This document shows positions 1 to 9,966 of a stretch of 64,000 nt of DNA, one piece after another. Below the pieces are notes generated by a model. That model was not told where the DNA came from. It searched no databases and was given only the letters and a program-made list of their open reading frames with translations. Source of the DNA: Rhynchonema sp. JSB1_4. Lineage: Eukaryota > Nematoda > Chromadorea > Monhysterida > Xyalidae. The translations under genes and the position numbers were made by a program. Numbering within the stretch: the stretch's first letter is position 1; each line of letters opens with the position of its first letter. Location: positions 1 through 64,000 of the forward strand of contig JASAMV010007005.1 in assembly GCA_030248065.1 (NCBI GenBank), in the 5' to 3' direction.

Positions 1-19
1 TGTCCATGGTGGTGATTAG

Positions 20-500
20 GGTTAGAGGTCGGGGGTAGCCGAACCGACAGCCGACACCCGACATCTGGAAGTACCCGACACCCGACATCTCAGAAAAAAG
101 CCGACACCCGACACCCGACAGTTGCAAAAAACCCGACACCCGACATCTAGTTTTTGAAAAAAACCCGACACCCGACACCTGTTTTTGGACCAAAAACAGG
201 CAAATTTTTGCTCATTTGCATAGTGAGTGCAATTTTTTGGCTCAAGTTACTGAATTCAAGTATTTTCACACGAAATACACACCAAAATGTCACATTCTGC
301 GTCTTCGGAAACATTTGGTTCGAAGAAAATTTTCTCTCAAAATTCTTCTCTCAGCAATACTGATTTTTTGAACCGTAAGTGTCGGGTGTCGGCTGTCGGG
401 TGTCGGGTCCGAAAAAACCCGACACCCGACATCTGGAGGTACCCGACACCCGACACTTACACTTTTTTGGCACCCGACACCCGACATCTCTCTAACCATA
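20..500. repeat. TCGGGTG-type degenerate tandem repeat element
   Basis: The stretch is built of short degenerate units of the type CCCGACACCCGACATCT (or its complement TCGGGTGTCGGG), present from about 45 to 175 and again from 380 to 490, with AT-rich unique sequence between. The outer ends read GGTTAGAGGTCGGGGG on the left (from about 20) and CCCGACATCTCTCTAACC on the right, so the ends are inverted. The same units and the same outer end recur at 7,678-8,305 inside Piezo intron 1. It is probably a nonautonomous repeat lying in the Piezo intron downstream of the exon at 698-868. No coding capacity is visible. Confidence 0.75.
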
Positions 501-697
501 GTGGTGATGGAAAACGGTAATGCCAGATCCCCTTCAGATCAGATCACAACAATGTTAGCTCGTACGAGGCACGACATACCATCATGAAGACGAGTGCACA
601 TGTACAATCCTTACACAGACCGTAAATGCGGGCCGGTCCGATGCCGATCATGGCACTGCAACAAAAATCAAAACTCATTTTCATCCAATAAACATAC

Positions 698-3600
698 CAT
701 CATGGTGACGAGCGCGAAAGCATATGCGTGATAGATGATGAAGGAGAGCGCTTTGATCATTCCTCCGCCGACGGTCTTCTGGACGGGAGTGGAGGACTTG
801 CTGAATAGACGTTGCAGATGTGCTTGCGCTGACGTCATACCAGATGAAGATGCATGATGCGATAGACGCTGCAAGCAGGCAAAGTAAGAACAGCGTAGGG
901 ACCATGCGGCATAGAACTTACCTCATCCTTAATTTTAAACCCTGACCCGATTACTGCAATCCGCCAGCTCATGGCACTCGCACGCACACGCTGCATGCTG
1001 CATTACTGCCGTCAATGAATGCATCTATTTTCTGCAGTTAACCGTTGACTCCCCAAATTTTGCACAGTGCAGAAAGTGTTATGGCAAGTAGCAATAAAAA
1101 CCGGATAAATTAAAAGCGGTCATTAAAGTATGCCACTCGCTCAAAGTGTACATTTTGTTTAGAAAATGGCGTGTGTTGCTGCATGCGCTGTGTGTATAAA
1201 AAGTGCCATGAGCCGATGGATTGCCCTTCTTCCGGCTAACACCACGCGGTCGCTGTTTTGCCATTGCCAAAAATACGAAAAACTTCTATGTATTATAACA
1301 GCCAGACGATCCTGTTTTTCTGCGCAAGACAACGCAAAAGCCGCGGCAAGCGTATTGTATTAGCTGCAATATACGGTACATAGCAAACATCGAACTTGCC
1401 TCTCCATCTGTGAGGGCACAAACATCGCGTCATACTTAGAATACCGACGTCTGACCTGCCCTGCTACCTGCACACGAAACTGCCAACCTCCAAACTCAAA
1501 TAATCGACCTCATCAACTTGATGTGAACATATGGTATCTAAACGGGTGTGACAAAAAATTATTTGCATCGGTCAATTTTTTTACCGGTCAGACAGCGGCC
1601 TGTACCCAACAATCGTTTGCTGAACAGACTTAGTGCCCCCAAACTCTCCACAAACAAGCCTCACTTGTCTGGTGCTGGCGGTCTGACCATCCCCAGGCGC
1701 ATTGACTGACTGCAACACGTCATCGTTGTGCGGGGCGCCGTCGTCGCGCAGCAACTGAAACATCAGGACACTTGGTTTGACAGTGCAAGTGATTTGGGTG
1801 CAAATCATCACGTTCACATAGATTTCCCAATCGGAATAACATGATTCGTGATATCGTGAAATTAGAAAAGTATGTGTGTTACGAGTGCATGTGGCGTTAC
1901 GATAGCATGGTTGGAGTGGGCAACTTCATAAGGTGGCTGAAGCAATCCCCTTTCATCTGGTTGTACCTACTTCTCATTTCGCCTTTTCCTTCATCCTTGG
2001 CCTGGCCTAAATGTACATCGCAACAAACCCACATACATACGTTAAGAGTTAAAGTGGCAGGTAACCAGCACAGTACCAAACCAGAAGTGTACTATGCAAT
2101 GGGCCAGTGCAATTTTTTTTGAAAAGAGCTGACCGCCCCCTACTCCGTATTTTTTGCCATGTGATTTTCAACTATAGCAACGCATCGGTTAGACCACGCA
2201 GCTGAATCAACATAAATTCAGTCAACATTGTGCAACGCTCACTTTCACTTCGGTCTGCTAGTAATCGTATTGATTGCACTACAAGTACGCAGGTATATAA
2301 ACCGGTACTAACCGTTGTTCGCAGCTGCCGATTACTAAGCTAAACGCACAAGAATATGTCTCAGACACCGACAAAACACGGTGAGCCAAAACATCATAAA
2401 ACATAATAAAGAGCAACTAACAACAGAACCTGGGCGCAGTGATAGCAAACAGTTAGCAACATACTTTCCTGTCAACTCATGTACACATTCTTTGGCCCAG
2501 GTCATGTGGCTGTGCAGCTCGAATGTTGACAACAACAGGGTCGTAATCATAAAGGTAACGAGTGCGGTGATTCAGGACTCAGTTATGAACAGCACTTATA
2601 AATAAAAACGATCAGAATGATTGAACAAGCACAGCGACACTTGGCAACGTTAACAGGTGCGTGATCAAGTTGTGCATGTGTGTGTACGTATGTATATGTA
2701 GTGACTGCTTGCTTAGTTCACCTAAAAGCGTTCGAATCGAAAACACGTAGAAAGATGGAACTACACACGGGACTCAGTGTTCCGAATAGCGCGACACAAA
2801 ACAAGGTGCGTGATGCAACAAAGTTCGCAAGCAAGACACACGGATCTGACAGCTTAACAATCCTCAAAAAACATACATTTGCGTCCGATGTGGCAAAATT
2901 GAGCTGCAATTGAAGAGAAACGATAAAAATACATAGCACATCAAACGGTCACTAATTGACGGATCGGACCAGAAAACGCGTAGGATCAGACTAGCACTGA
3001 ACTATTTTCACGGTTATTTTTGGTATCATTTCGCTATTACTTCCCAAATGTGCGAGATATCTAAATCTAAAGACAGGTTTGTTTCAGGCAGCGAATTCAG
3101 GTATACGTATTTGGAGGACATGCGAGCACAACAAAGGTGCACACGACACGAACAAACAAACAGTTGGCTGATCACAGCTTGATCAAATCCGCTCAATGGC
3201 AGGGCAGCCAGGAGTTTGGTCTGATTCGCCGTGTTCTCACAGAAGGGAGTGCACAAGGACATCGCCAGTGCGAATCTATCAGGCGGCCACCGCGAGCAGT
3301 CCACTGCTGTTGATTCAGTGGTGAGAAAAACAGGCAGAATCGAGAGTCCGTTCAAAGTTGCAAGTTCCAACAGAAATAACGACAGAATCAACAACCAGCA
3401 GTCAAACAAAGGAATGAAACAAAGGGACAAATGAAAATAGTGCAAAAGTGTCCGATCCGATGCTTACCACTGTTCGTTCCTCGCGCCTGGACCGCTTCTG
3501 TGCGCTGCCTCGCATCGATGGGGTGATCCCCGATTGATTGCTAACATCGGCAACGGTTGTAAGTGGATGCTGCAACAGACAAACACAGCACAAAATCATA

Positions 3601-6600
3601 CAAACGGCTGGTGTGTGATCATGCAGCACGCTTGCTTCACGGCTAATTGCAAAACGGTTGACACACGTGTTCCCAGAGAGCAAGGAATTGAGGGACTGGA
3701 AAAAATATCACAGCAACACGAGGCTTGCGTCAACCATTTTGGAATACGGCCCACTTCACTGCACCACAAAAGCACGACATTGAAGGACAGAAGGCAACAA
3801 CGATGTTTCTCTGGCAAAAAGTAGAAACAGTCGAAAATAGCTTGCATACTGTTTTCTATTGCGAAAAAACGGCCGGGACGATAGAAGCGTGTGGGAAAAC
3901 GAACATTTTGGAAAAATATACAAAGATCTTGGTACAAAGGGTGCTAACACGGATCATTGTTATTAACTCAGGTGCCATGAAGTGTGTGACAATGTGCAAA
4001 GTCCCTTTGAAGTGAATTCTTGTTCTCGAGATATCGGTACTCATAAATGTTTAGTACACCGCCCAGTTATATTCCTTCCAGAACACCTACGATTAGGGAA
4101 GCTACCAGGACGAAGCGTTTAAAACTCACCGTTGTAGGGCCACACAGGAATAAGAAGAATTTCCAGGTCCAGGATGGCTAAATCATGCACCAAAACAGAT
4201 TGGAGCTCCAAACGCAAATGCAAAACAGAATCGACACGAAACGACAACAATTTCCTTCCCTATTTCCAAAAAAACCTACTTCCTCGTGCACCGACACATC
4301 TTCAATACCACTCGTCCGGTAATGCGAATGTCGACTAACGCCACCTGCAAAGACAAAAAAGTTGATTTCAAACTTGGAAACTGGTTCGGATCTGTCTTGT
4401 GGTCTCCTAATTTTTTGACAATCAGTTTGAACTTACACGTATTTGTGATGTTTAATAATGTAACAGCAGTGAGTTTAATGTCAAGTCAACGTCAAAGTCG
4501 TTCGTCAGCTATCTCACCCAACTCGAATCCCCACAAACAACGCACCCCTGGTAATCTTGTACTGAACCACGACGAATATATAGAATACGAGCAAGAGAAT
4601 CGGATTGAGCAACGTCGGCCACTTGGCCTGCAGCCAATCAACGTGCAAAATATGGGCAGCCGATGTGCCGTTGCACGACCACATTGACACGATCGGGGTG
4701 AGACCGACAATGCTGCAACAATGTGCACATGTTCACTTGCTGGTTATGGAAAATAGCACCATTGTTTGGTTAGTAGAAATATGTAGATTTTTGCCTCGCA
4801 ATGTCAAATAAGAACAAAGCGACGACGTATAACACGTTTGCATGGCGTGGTCATGTCAGTCAAAAACAGCGAAACTTAGAAATTGTCATGGATGGGAATG
4901 TCTTCGTCCAAAGTGGGTATTATTACCACTCGTACTGGACGGCCTATTTCACAGGTCGGTATTATGTTTTCGACAATGACATGAAAACACCCCCAAACCT
5001 CACCGTGCAGCCAGCGTATTCTCAGGCACCCACTCTTGCGCGGTCGGCAATTGATAAAGATACAGTACACACAGATGCGCAATGGCGTACACGATCAGCG
5101 CCAGTTTGATCTTGTTGACGACGGCTCGAAATAGAGGTCGTTGCAGCGACCACCAGGTGATGATGATTAGCGCGATGCCAAAATACGCGAACGACATCAA
5201 CGACGGATAGATTGTTCCGACCACAAATGTCAACAGGACGCACACAACATCCGACACGCGTTTCATCATGTACGCATGCAATATTGGGGGTGGATTGGCG
5301 TTGTACGCCGTCGAGCCACCCGGTAACGAGGCGGGAACGGGTGGAGCAGCCGAGTCGGGCGTGCCTCCGTCTCTGGAAATAAACAATAATATGCAGTACA
5401 CAGCACAGATCACGTCTTGCGCTTTGTGTCCAGGTCCAACGTCGGACAAACAAAAATCGTTTCCCACACTTTTGACTTTCAGAGTGAATGAAACAGAAGA
5501 CTTTCTAACGGATTTTGTTTTCACCATGAATTCCTTTGCAAAACAAAGAAAATCATAAACAATTTTTTGCCATCTCAGGATGTGCAGCCAATTGCAGCAA
5601 GCACCAACCGATTGGGTCCATTGAATGACGTTTCTGGATTGTCGCTCTGATTCGCATTTCCGCCCGATTGATCGATGATTTCCATCTGCGAATCTGAGAC
5701 GGGCTGCGTCTGCATCAGCACACAGACCATGTAGGCAACCACTGTGCTCATAAATGCAATGCATTCCGGCAAGATTATGCGTGCGCTGTTCGCTGCGTCT
5801 GATGGTAGCACTCTGCAAATCGCGTCATTATGGTGATTTGACTCGGATATGATCGGTGAAAAAAATAAATTTTTCAATCAGGTGAGGGCGGGACCAAGCT
5901 TGAAGATCGGATTTCTAGGGTAGTTGAGATCTGACTGGCATGTCACGTCACCACGTGCGAATTTAGAACATTTCGAGAATTATTGATGGTTGGGATTTCG
6001 AATGGGGCAAAACTATTCCAGAGACAGTATCTCAAAATATTTACACAACGCAATTCAAACGTCACGTGACAGCACCACAGATCGCATCCTATTCCGATTG
6101 TGAAGCCCAGTGGTGTCGTTGGGGGGAAGGGGGGTTACCCCCTAGTATCCGGTATCCGGTATCTTGATTTTTTCACCCATGGGGTATCCGGTGTCCTGAC
6201 TTTTTGTCCAGGGGTATCCTACCCAAGTTTTTTTTCGAAAACCGTAGAAATGGCCTATTTTTACCTCCAAAATGCTCAAAATCGCTTGCTGGCGCAAGCA
6301 TAACCCCAAAAATGACCATTTTTTGTGCTTCCAACACCAATTTTGCTCAATTTTCCTCTAAAAAATTAACCTTTTTTGAACAACCCCCTTGGGTATCCGA
6401 GACTTTTTATTTTGGGGGCAACCCCCCTGGTATCCGAGATTTTTCGTTTTGGGTATCCGGTATCCGAAAATTTTGGATTTTGGGTATCCAGTATCCGGAC
6501 TTTTTGATTTCCCAACGACACCACTGGTGAAGCGTAACGCTTAAAAAACAAGAACATAATCTCTCTAATATCAACCACAAGCACTGACTTTGCAAGCCCG

Positions 6601-7478
6601 ATCTGCTGTAGCACGAGTTCGGCGATTGTATTGCATTGCCGCAAGTACTGCTGTTCGTCCACTGTGGCCGCATAGATTTGATAGACGATTTGTGCGAGTG
6701 TGCAAAGTGTGACTAGCAGTAATGAGATTAGTAAGTACGTCCGGGTCGCGGCTGAAAGGAACATTGTTGTCGGTTTGCACAGCACAAGACCCACTTTTGA
6801 CACATCAATCAAATCATCAACTAACAACAAAACTCACGCAAAACGCCGCTGCGCGAGCGAATATTTGGCAACAAAAGTGACAGCAGAGCGACAACGCCGT
6901 AGCCAAGCGATATCAGACTTGGTCGAATGACGGCAGCTGAAAATTTAAAAATCATAAGCGTAGCACCTCACTGCTATATACCAGAGGTCGCAATCGGGCC
7001 GGGTTTGGCCGGCCCGACCCGGCCCGATCTCTCAAATCTCCGGCCCCGCCAGGCCCGAGGTGGTCAAAGCTCGGCCCAGCCCCAGCTCAAATTTTTTGAG
7101 TCAGGTTTTTACCCGATTTTTGTTATAATTTTTGCGACTTTTCTGAATCTTTTGGTGGAAAAATAATTCCTTTCAATGAAAATGTTATCAGATACCGTGA
7201 AAACCCAATACAAAGGGGGCTCTATTAATTCACTGACCCCTTTCTGGGGAGGCTTTATTCCAGGGGGCTCTATTAATTCACTGACCTGAATCTGAAAAAT
7301 TGTTCTCAGAAATACCCCTAAAAACCCTTAAAAAGGGGTTTGAAAGGATGTTTTTACGCTTATGATCACATGTTTTCATGATGATGATGATGATGATTAT
7401 TTCGCTTATGATTCACACATTTTCACAAAAAAAATTTTTTCTTTTTAAATTTCACTTTTTCTACTAGAATAGGGAGCA

Positions 7479-7512
<34 letters not shown>

Positions 7513-9064
7513 AAAAAAAAAAAAAAAAAAAAAAAAACACAAAAAAAAAAAAAAAAATAAAAATTAAAACAAATAAAAAAAAAAAAAAAAAAAAAAACAA
7601 AAAAAAAAAATAAAAAAAAACAACCCAGTGCCACACAAAAAAAAAAAACACAAAAACACAAAAAAAAAAAAAAAACTAGATGTCGGGTGTCGGGTTTTTT
7701 TGGAACTGTCGGGTGTCGGGTGTCGGCTTTTTTTCTCAAATGTCGGGTGTCGGGTATTTTCAGATGTCGGGTGTCGGCTGTCGGGTGTCGGGTACCCCCA
7801 GTGTAGTACTTGGTCAGGGTGTTGACGATAGATAGATTGGGACCCGAAATGTGTTGACGATAGATAGATGACCCAAGTCCGAAATCTGGGGGGGTCGACC
7901 CAAACTTGTTGACGATAGATAGATGGGGGGGGGGGGGTCGCCAAAAATCAAGGTATAGTATAGTGCACTAAGTAGGTAATAATGTGTAAATATTAATGAA
8001 AATGTACTTAGATGTACTAAATCCGCGCGTAGCGCGCGATTTTTTGCCTATTTGGGACAAAAAATACCGATTTTGAGCCATTTTGAGGCAAAAACACCCA
8101 TTTTGGGGTCCAAATGTGTTGACGATAGATAGATTGTTCCCAGAATTTGTTGACGATAGATAGATTTGCCCATAAGTGTTGACGATAGATAGATGAAATA
8201 AAAAAGTGTTGACGATAGATAGATGAATTTGGGGGGGGACCCCCCCCCCCACCCCCCCCCCCAAGTACTACCCTGGGTACCCCCCCGACCTCTAACCCTA
8301 CCTGGGATTTTGGGGGGGAATCCGGTTTGGGGGGAGGGGGGGAGATTTTTCGGGGCGGGTAGGGTACAACACAGGTTTTTTCGCGTGCCTGTTTTTATGT
8401 GCTAAAAAGTACATATATCGCGCGTAGCGCCCGGGCGGCGACCTACCTACTGTACCAGGATGGAGCGTCAACCTACCTACCTACTGTACCTAAGGGCAGG
8501 GGGGACCCCCACCCCCCTGCTACACCATTGACGTAAAGCCTTTTATGGAAGATCTGCACCTAAAAACACTCAATAATGACCAGTAACACCCTGACAGAAC
8601 TCCATTTTAGGGATATTTTTTGGAACATTTTTTGAGATTTTGGGCAGCGAAAAAATACAGCCCCCCAAAAATAGAGCCCCCCCAAAAATACAGCCCCCTA
8701 AAAGGGGTCAGTGAAAAAATACAGCCCCCCTTGTATTTTAGGTTTTACGGCAAGTCACTTCAGATTCAGAAGCTTCGGGCCGGGCACGCCGGCCCGGCCC
8801 GGCCCGACGCTGCAAATCTCCGGCCCAGCCCGAGCCAAAAGCCCAAAATCGCGGCCACGCCCGGCCCGAGGTGGGGCCGGCCCGATTACGATTACGACCT
8901 CTGCTCCAAATCTCCGGCCCGGCCCGGCCCGAACCAAAAGCCCAAAATCGCGTCCCGTCCCGGCCCGAGCCGAGTGAAACGAAAGGAAACAACCACCAAC
9001 CTATCAAAAGTGATATCGGCCACACACAACGATAAACGACCGATTTGACCACCGCAGACACCAT
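698..9064 (-). CDS. piezo: Piezo mechanosensitive ion channel, N-terminal part (gene continues off the left edge)
   Basis: Piezo proteins are very large trimeric plasma-membrane cation channels opened by membrane tension. Nine phase-compatible minus-strand exons give about 468 residues of the N-terminal blade: 9001-9064 (start ATG at 9064), 6838-6936, 6589-6751, 5609-5812, 5004-5372, 4546-4712, 4280-4344, 3468-3569 and 698-868. A possible 48-base in-frame exon lies at 4130-4177. The protein starts MVSAVVKSVVYRCVWP and soon reaches IRPSLISLGYGVV, equivalent to the first membrane segment of known Piezos. Later blocks match the family closely: a PSLMSFAYFGIALIIITWW block followed by LCVLYLYQLPTAQEW, then WLQAKWPTLLNPILLLVF, then a polar linker, then the start of the next helical unit (IKALSFIIYHAYAFALVTMM). 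The exon end at 5609 uses a weak donor and is the least certain edge. Usual length is 2,000-2,800 residues, so most of the gene, including the pore, is outside the window. Confidence 0.88.
960..1226. repeat. Dispersed 270-bp repeat, copy 1
   Basis: This block is about 90 percent identical in the same orientation to 61,859-62,132. Shared landmarks in order are CCGCCAGCTCATGGCACTCG, GTCAATGAATGCATCTATT, AAAACCGGATAAATTAAAA, AAAGTGTACAT, TGCATGCGCTGTGTGTATAA and ATGAGCCGATGG. It lies in the long Piezo intron 869-3467. No terminal inverted repeat or open frame is evident, so the element class is unknown; a SINE-like or MITE-like element is possible. Confidence 0.85.
5880..6100. mobile_element. 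Family A inverted-repeat element (degenerate copy)
   Basis: The left end, ACCAAGCTTGAAGATCGG, resembles the family A end ACTTGGTGATCGGATCGGAT, and the right end contains GTCACGTGAC followed by CGCATCCTATTCCGAT. It lies in Piezo intron 5813-6588, directly beside the hAT-like element at 6108. The ends are diverged, so the limits are approximate. Confidence 0.45.
6108..6526. mobile_element. hAT-like MITE with target-site duplication, filled with GGTATCCG repeats
   Basis: The terminal inverted repeats are CAGTGGTGTCGTTGGG on the left and CCCAACGACACCACTG on the right, perfect over 16 bases. The flanking 8-mers are GTGAAGCC and GTGAAGCG, a 7-of-8 match expected of an old 8-bp hAT target duplication. 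The inside is mostly degenerate GGTATCCGG/GGTATCCGAGA repeats, with no transposase. It sits inside Piezo intron 5813-6588. The CAGTGGTG termini and 8-bp duplication are typical of the hAT superfamily. Confidence 0.85.
6985..7090. repeat. GC-rich CCGGCCCG repeat, left block
   Basis: A short array of GGCCGGCCCGACCCGGCCCG-like units followed by CAAATCTCCGGCCC. A longer, similar block in the same orientation is at 8776-8990, and the two bracket the inverted-repeat element 7195-8752. Both lie in Piezo intron 1. Base composition differs sharply from the AT-rich surroundings. Confidence 0.8.
7478..7675. repeat. A-rich low-complexity tract
   Basis: Nearly 200 bases of poly(A) broken by occasional C or T. 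It produces spurious phenylalanine-rich reading frames on the minus strand, which are not genes. Such a tract is prone to assembly and length error. Confidence 0.95.
7678..8305. repeat. TCGGGTG and GTTGACGATAGATAGAT repeat block
   Basis: 7678-7800 carries degenerate TCGGGTGTCGGGT units, and 7815-8225 carries at least seven spaced copies of GTTGACGATAGATAGAT. The block ends with CCCCCCGACCTCTAACCCTA, the inverted form of the outer end seen at about 20-40, so this is a second member of the same repeat family as 20-500. Confidence 0.8.
8776..8990. repeat. GC-rich CCGGCCCG repeat, right block
   Basis: Repeated units of the kind GGCCCGGCCCGAACCAAAAG and CAAATCTCCGGCCCGGCCCG. It ends 11 bases before the splice donor of Piezo exon 1 (9000), so the repeat is close to the 5' splice site. 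Frames through it are proline/alanine/arginine-rich and not credible as protein. Confidence 0.8.
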
Positions 9065-9966
9065 CGTTGATTATTTAATTCCCACAATAATGATCACAAA
9101 ATAATAAATTGTAACGGTTACGGATACGGATTACGGGAAAATGTTACAGGATCTCAAGAATCATCGTCGGCTTCGCATCGGCACGACGATAACGCTGGCC
9201 CTTGCAGCTGTTTTTTAACGACCACCAACGACTGTTTTCTAATTTCTGAAGAGCAAGTTACCGTGCTAAGTTTAAATCTCAGCATTCCGCCCACAGCCAG
9301 CCACCACAAACGCCGGCCGGTTTTCTTGCGGCAAAAAAATAAAAAAAACATTTATTTTCTTTGGTATTCAGTTTGAGATGTGAGCGGAGGAGCTTGCTGA
9401 CCGGAGTGCGGCCGCGAAAACTGATCACAAGCAAAACAAAGGATAAACAAAACAAACCCGACCGACTCCCTTGCGCTGGGGGGAACTAATTACAAATAAC
9501 CCGGATAATGCTGATAAACCCGACTACAACTGCGCTAGGGGGCAGACTGAAGGATTGAAAATAAAACGGATAAAACCGAATCAGTAGTGAGACGGTTCGT
9601 TCCCAGTGGTCTGGTCCCAATTGGATGTAGCTGTTCTGCAATGGTGATCTCGTTGTTTGACAGGCCGTGTGATGTTTCATTTGACGCAGGCTGGCGCCTA
9701 AGCCTAATATCCTTGTGCAATATTAACTGTGCATGTTCAAAACCCTTGACCTGATTCATTAAATATTGAAGTGCATTATGAGACCAAATCAACATTGTAA
9801 ATGCGCCAGATATTCTGCACAATTTCCTTTGTGAAACATTACTCAATACGGATAACATGAATATTTTTATCTGAATAAATAAAAGTTCCCGGATAAAAAA
9901 AGATAATTGTTGTTATGCACGCGGTTAAGAACCTGTTGTCTTATGACAAGGAAGTATAATAGAGTA

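Larger units (their letters stand above)
7195..8752. mobile_element. Composite element with about 45-bp inverted ends in Piezo intron 1
   Basis: The left end (7195-7240, passing through CAAAGGGGGCTCTATTAATT and CACTGACCCC) is an imperfect inverted copy of the right end (8704-8752, GGGGTCAGTGAA followed by CAGCCCCCCTTGTATTTTAG). An internal direct repeat of the left end, GGGGGCTCTATTAATTCACT, is at 7262. The interior carries a 200-base A-rich tract, TCGGGTG units, GATAGATAGAT units and homopolymer G runs, but no coding sequence. This looks like several repeats nested in each other. Confidence 0.6.

Noticed and set aside
681..905. Minus-strand hydrophobic frame beginning VPTLFLLCLLAAS
   Set aside because: It overlaps the acceptor of the supported Piezo exon 698-868 and is in a different frame; it reads intronic pyrimidine-rich sequence.
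3026..3445. A 139-residue minus-strand frame between Piezo exons
   Set aside because: It has no canonical splice edges in phase with the neighbours and no match to the Piezo linker.
4130..4177. A 48-base hydrophobic in-frame segment as a firm Piezo exon
   Set aside because: Splice sites look acceptable, but hydrophobic residues are unexpected in this polar linker and the flanking exons join without it; kept only as a possibility.
7445..7944. Long phenylalanine-rich minus-strand reading frames
   Set aside because: They are translations of the A-rich tract and TCGGGTG repeats, with no protein character.
8620..9048. Proline/alanine/arginine-rich frames over the GC-rich block
   Set aside because: Several frames are open at once because of the CCGGCCCG repeat; only the short Piezo first exon at 9001-9064 has family support.
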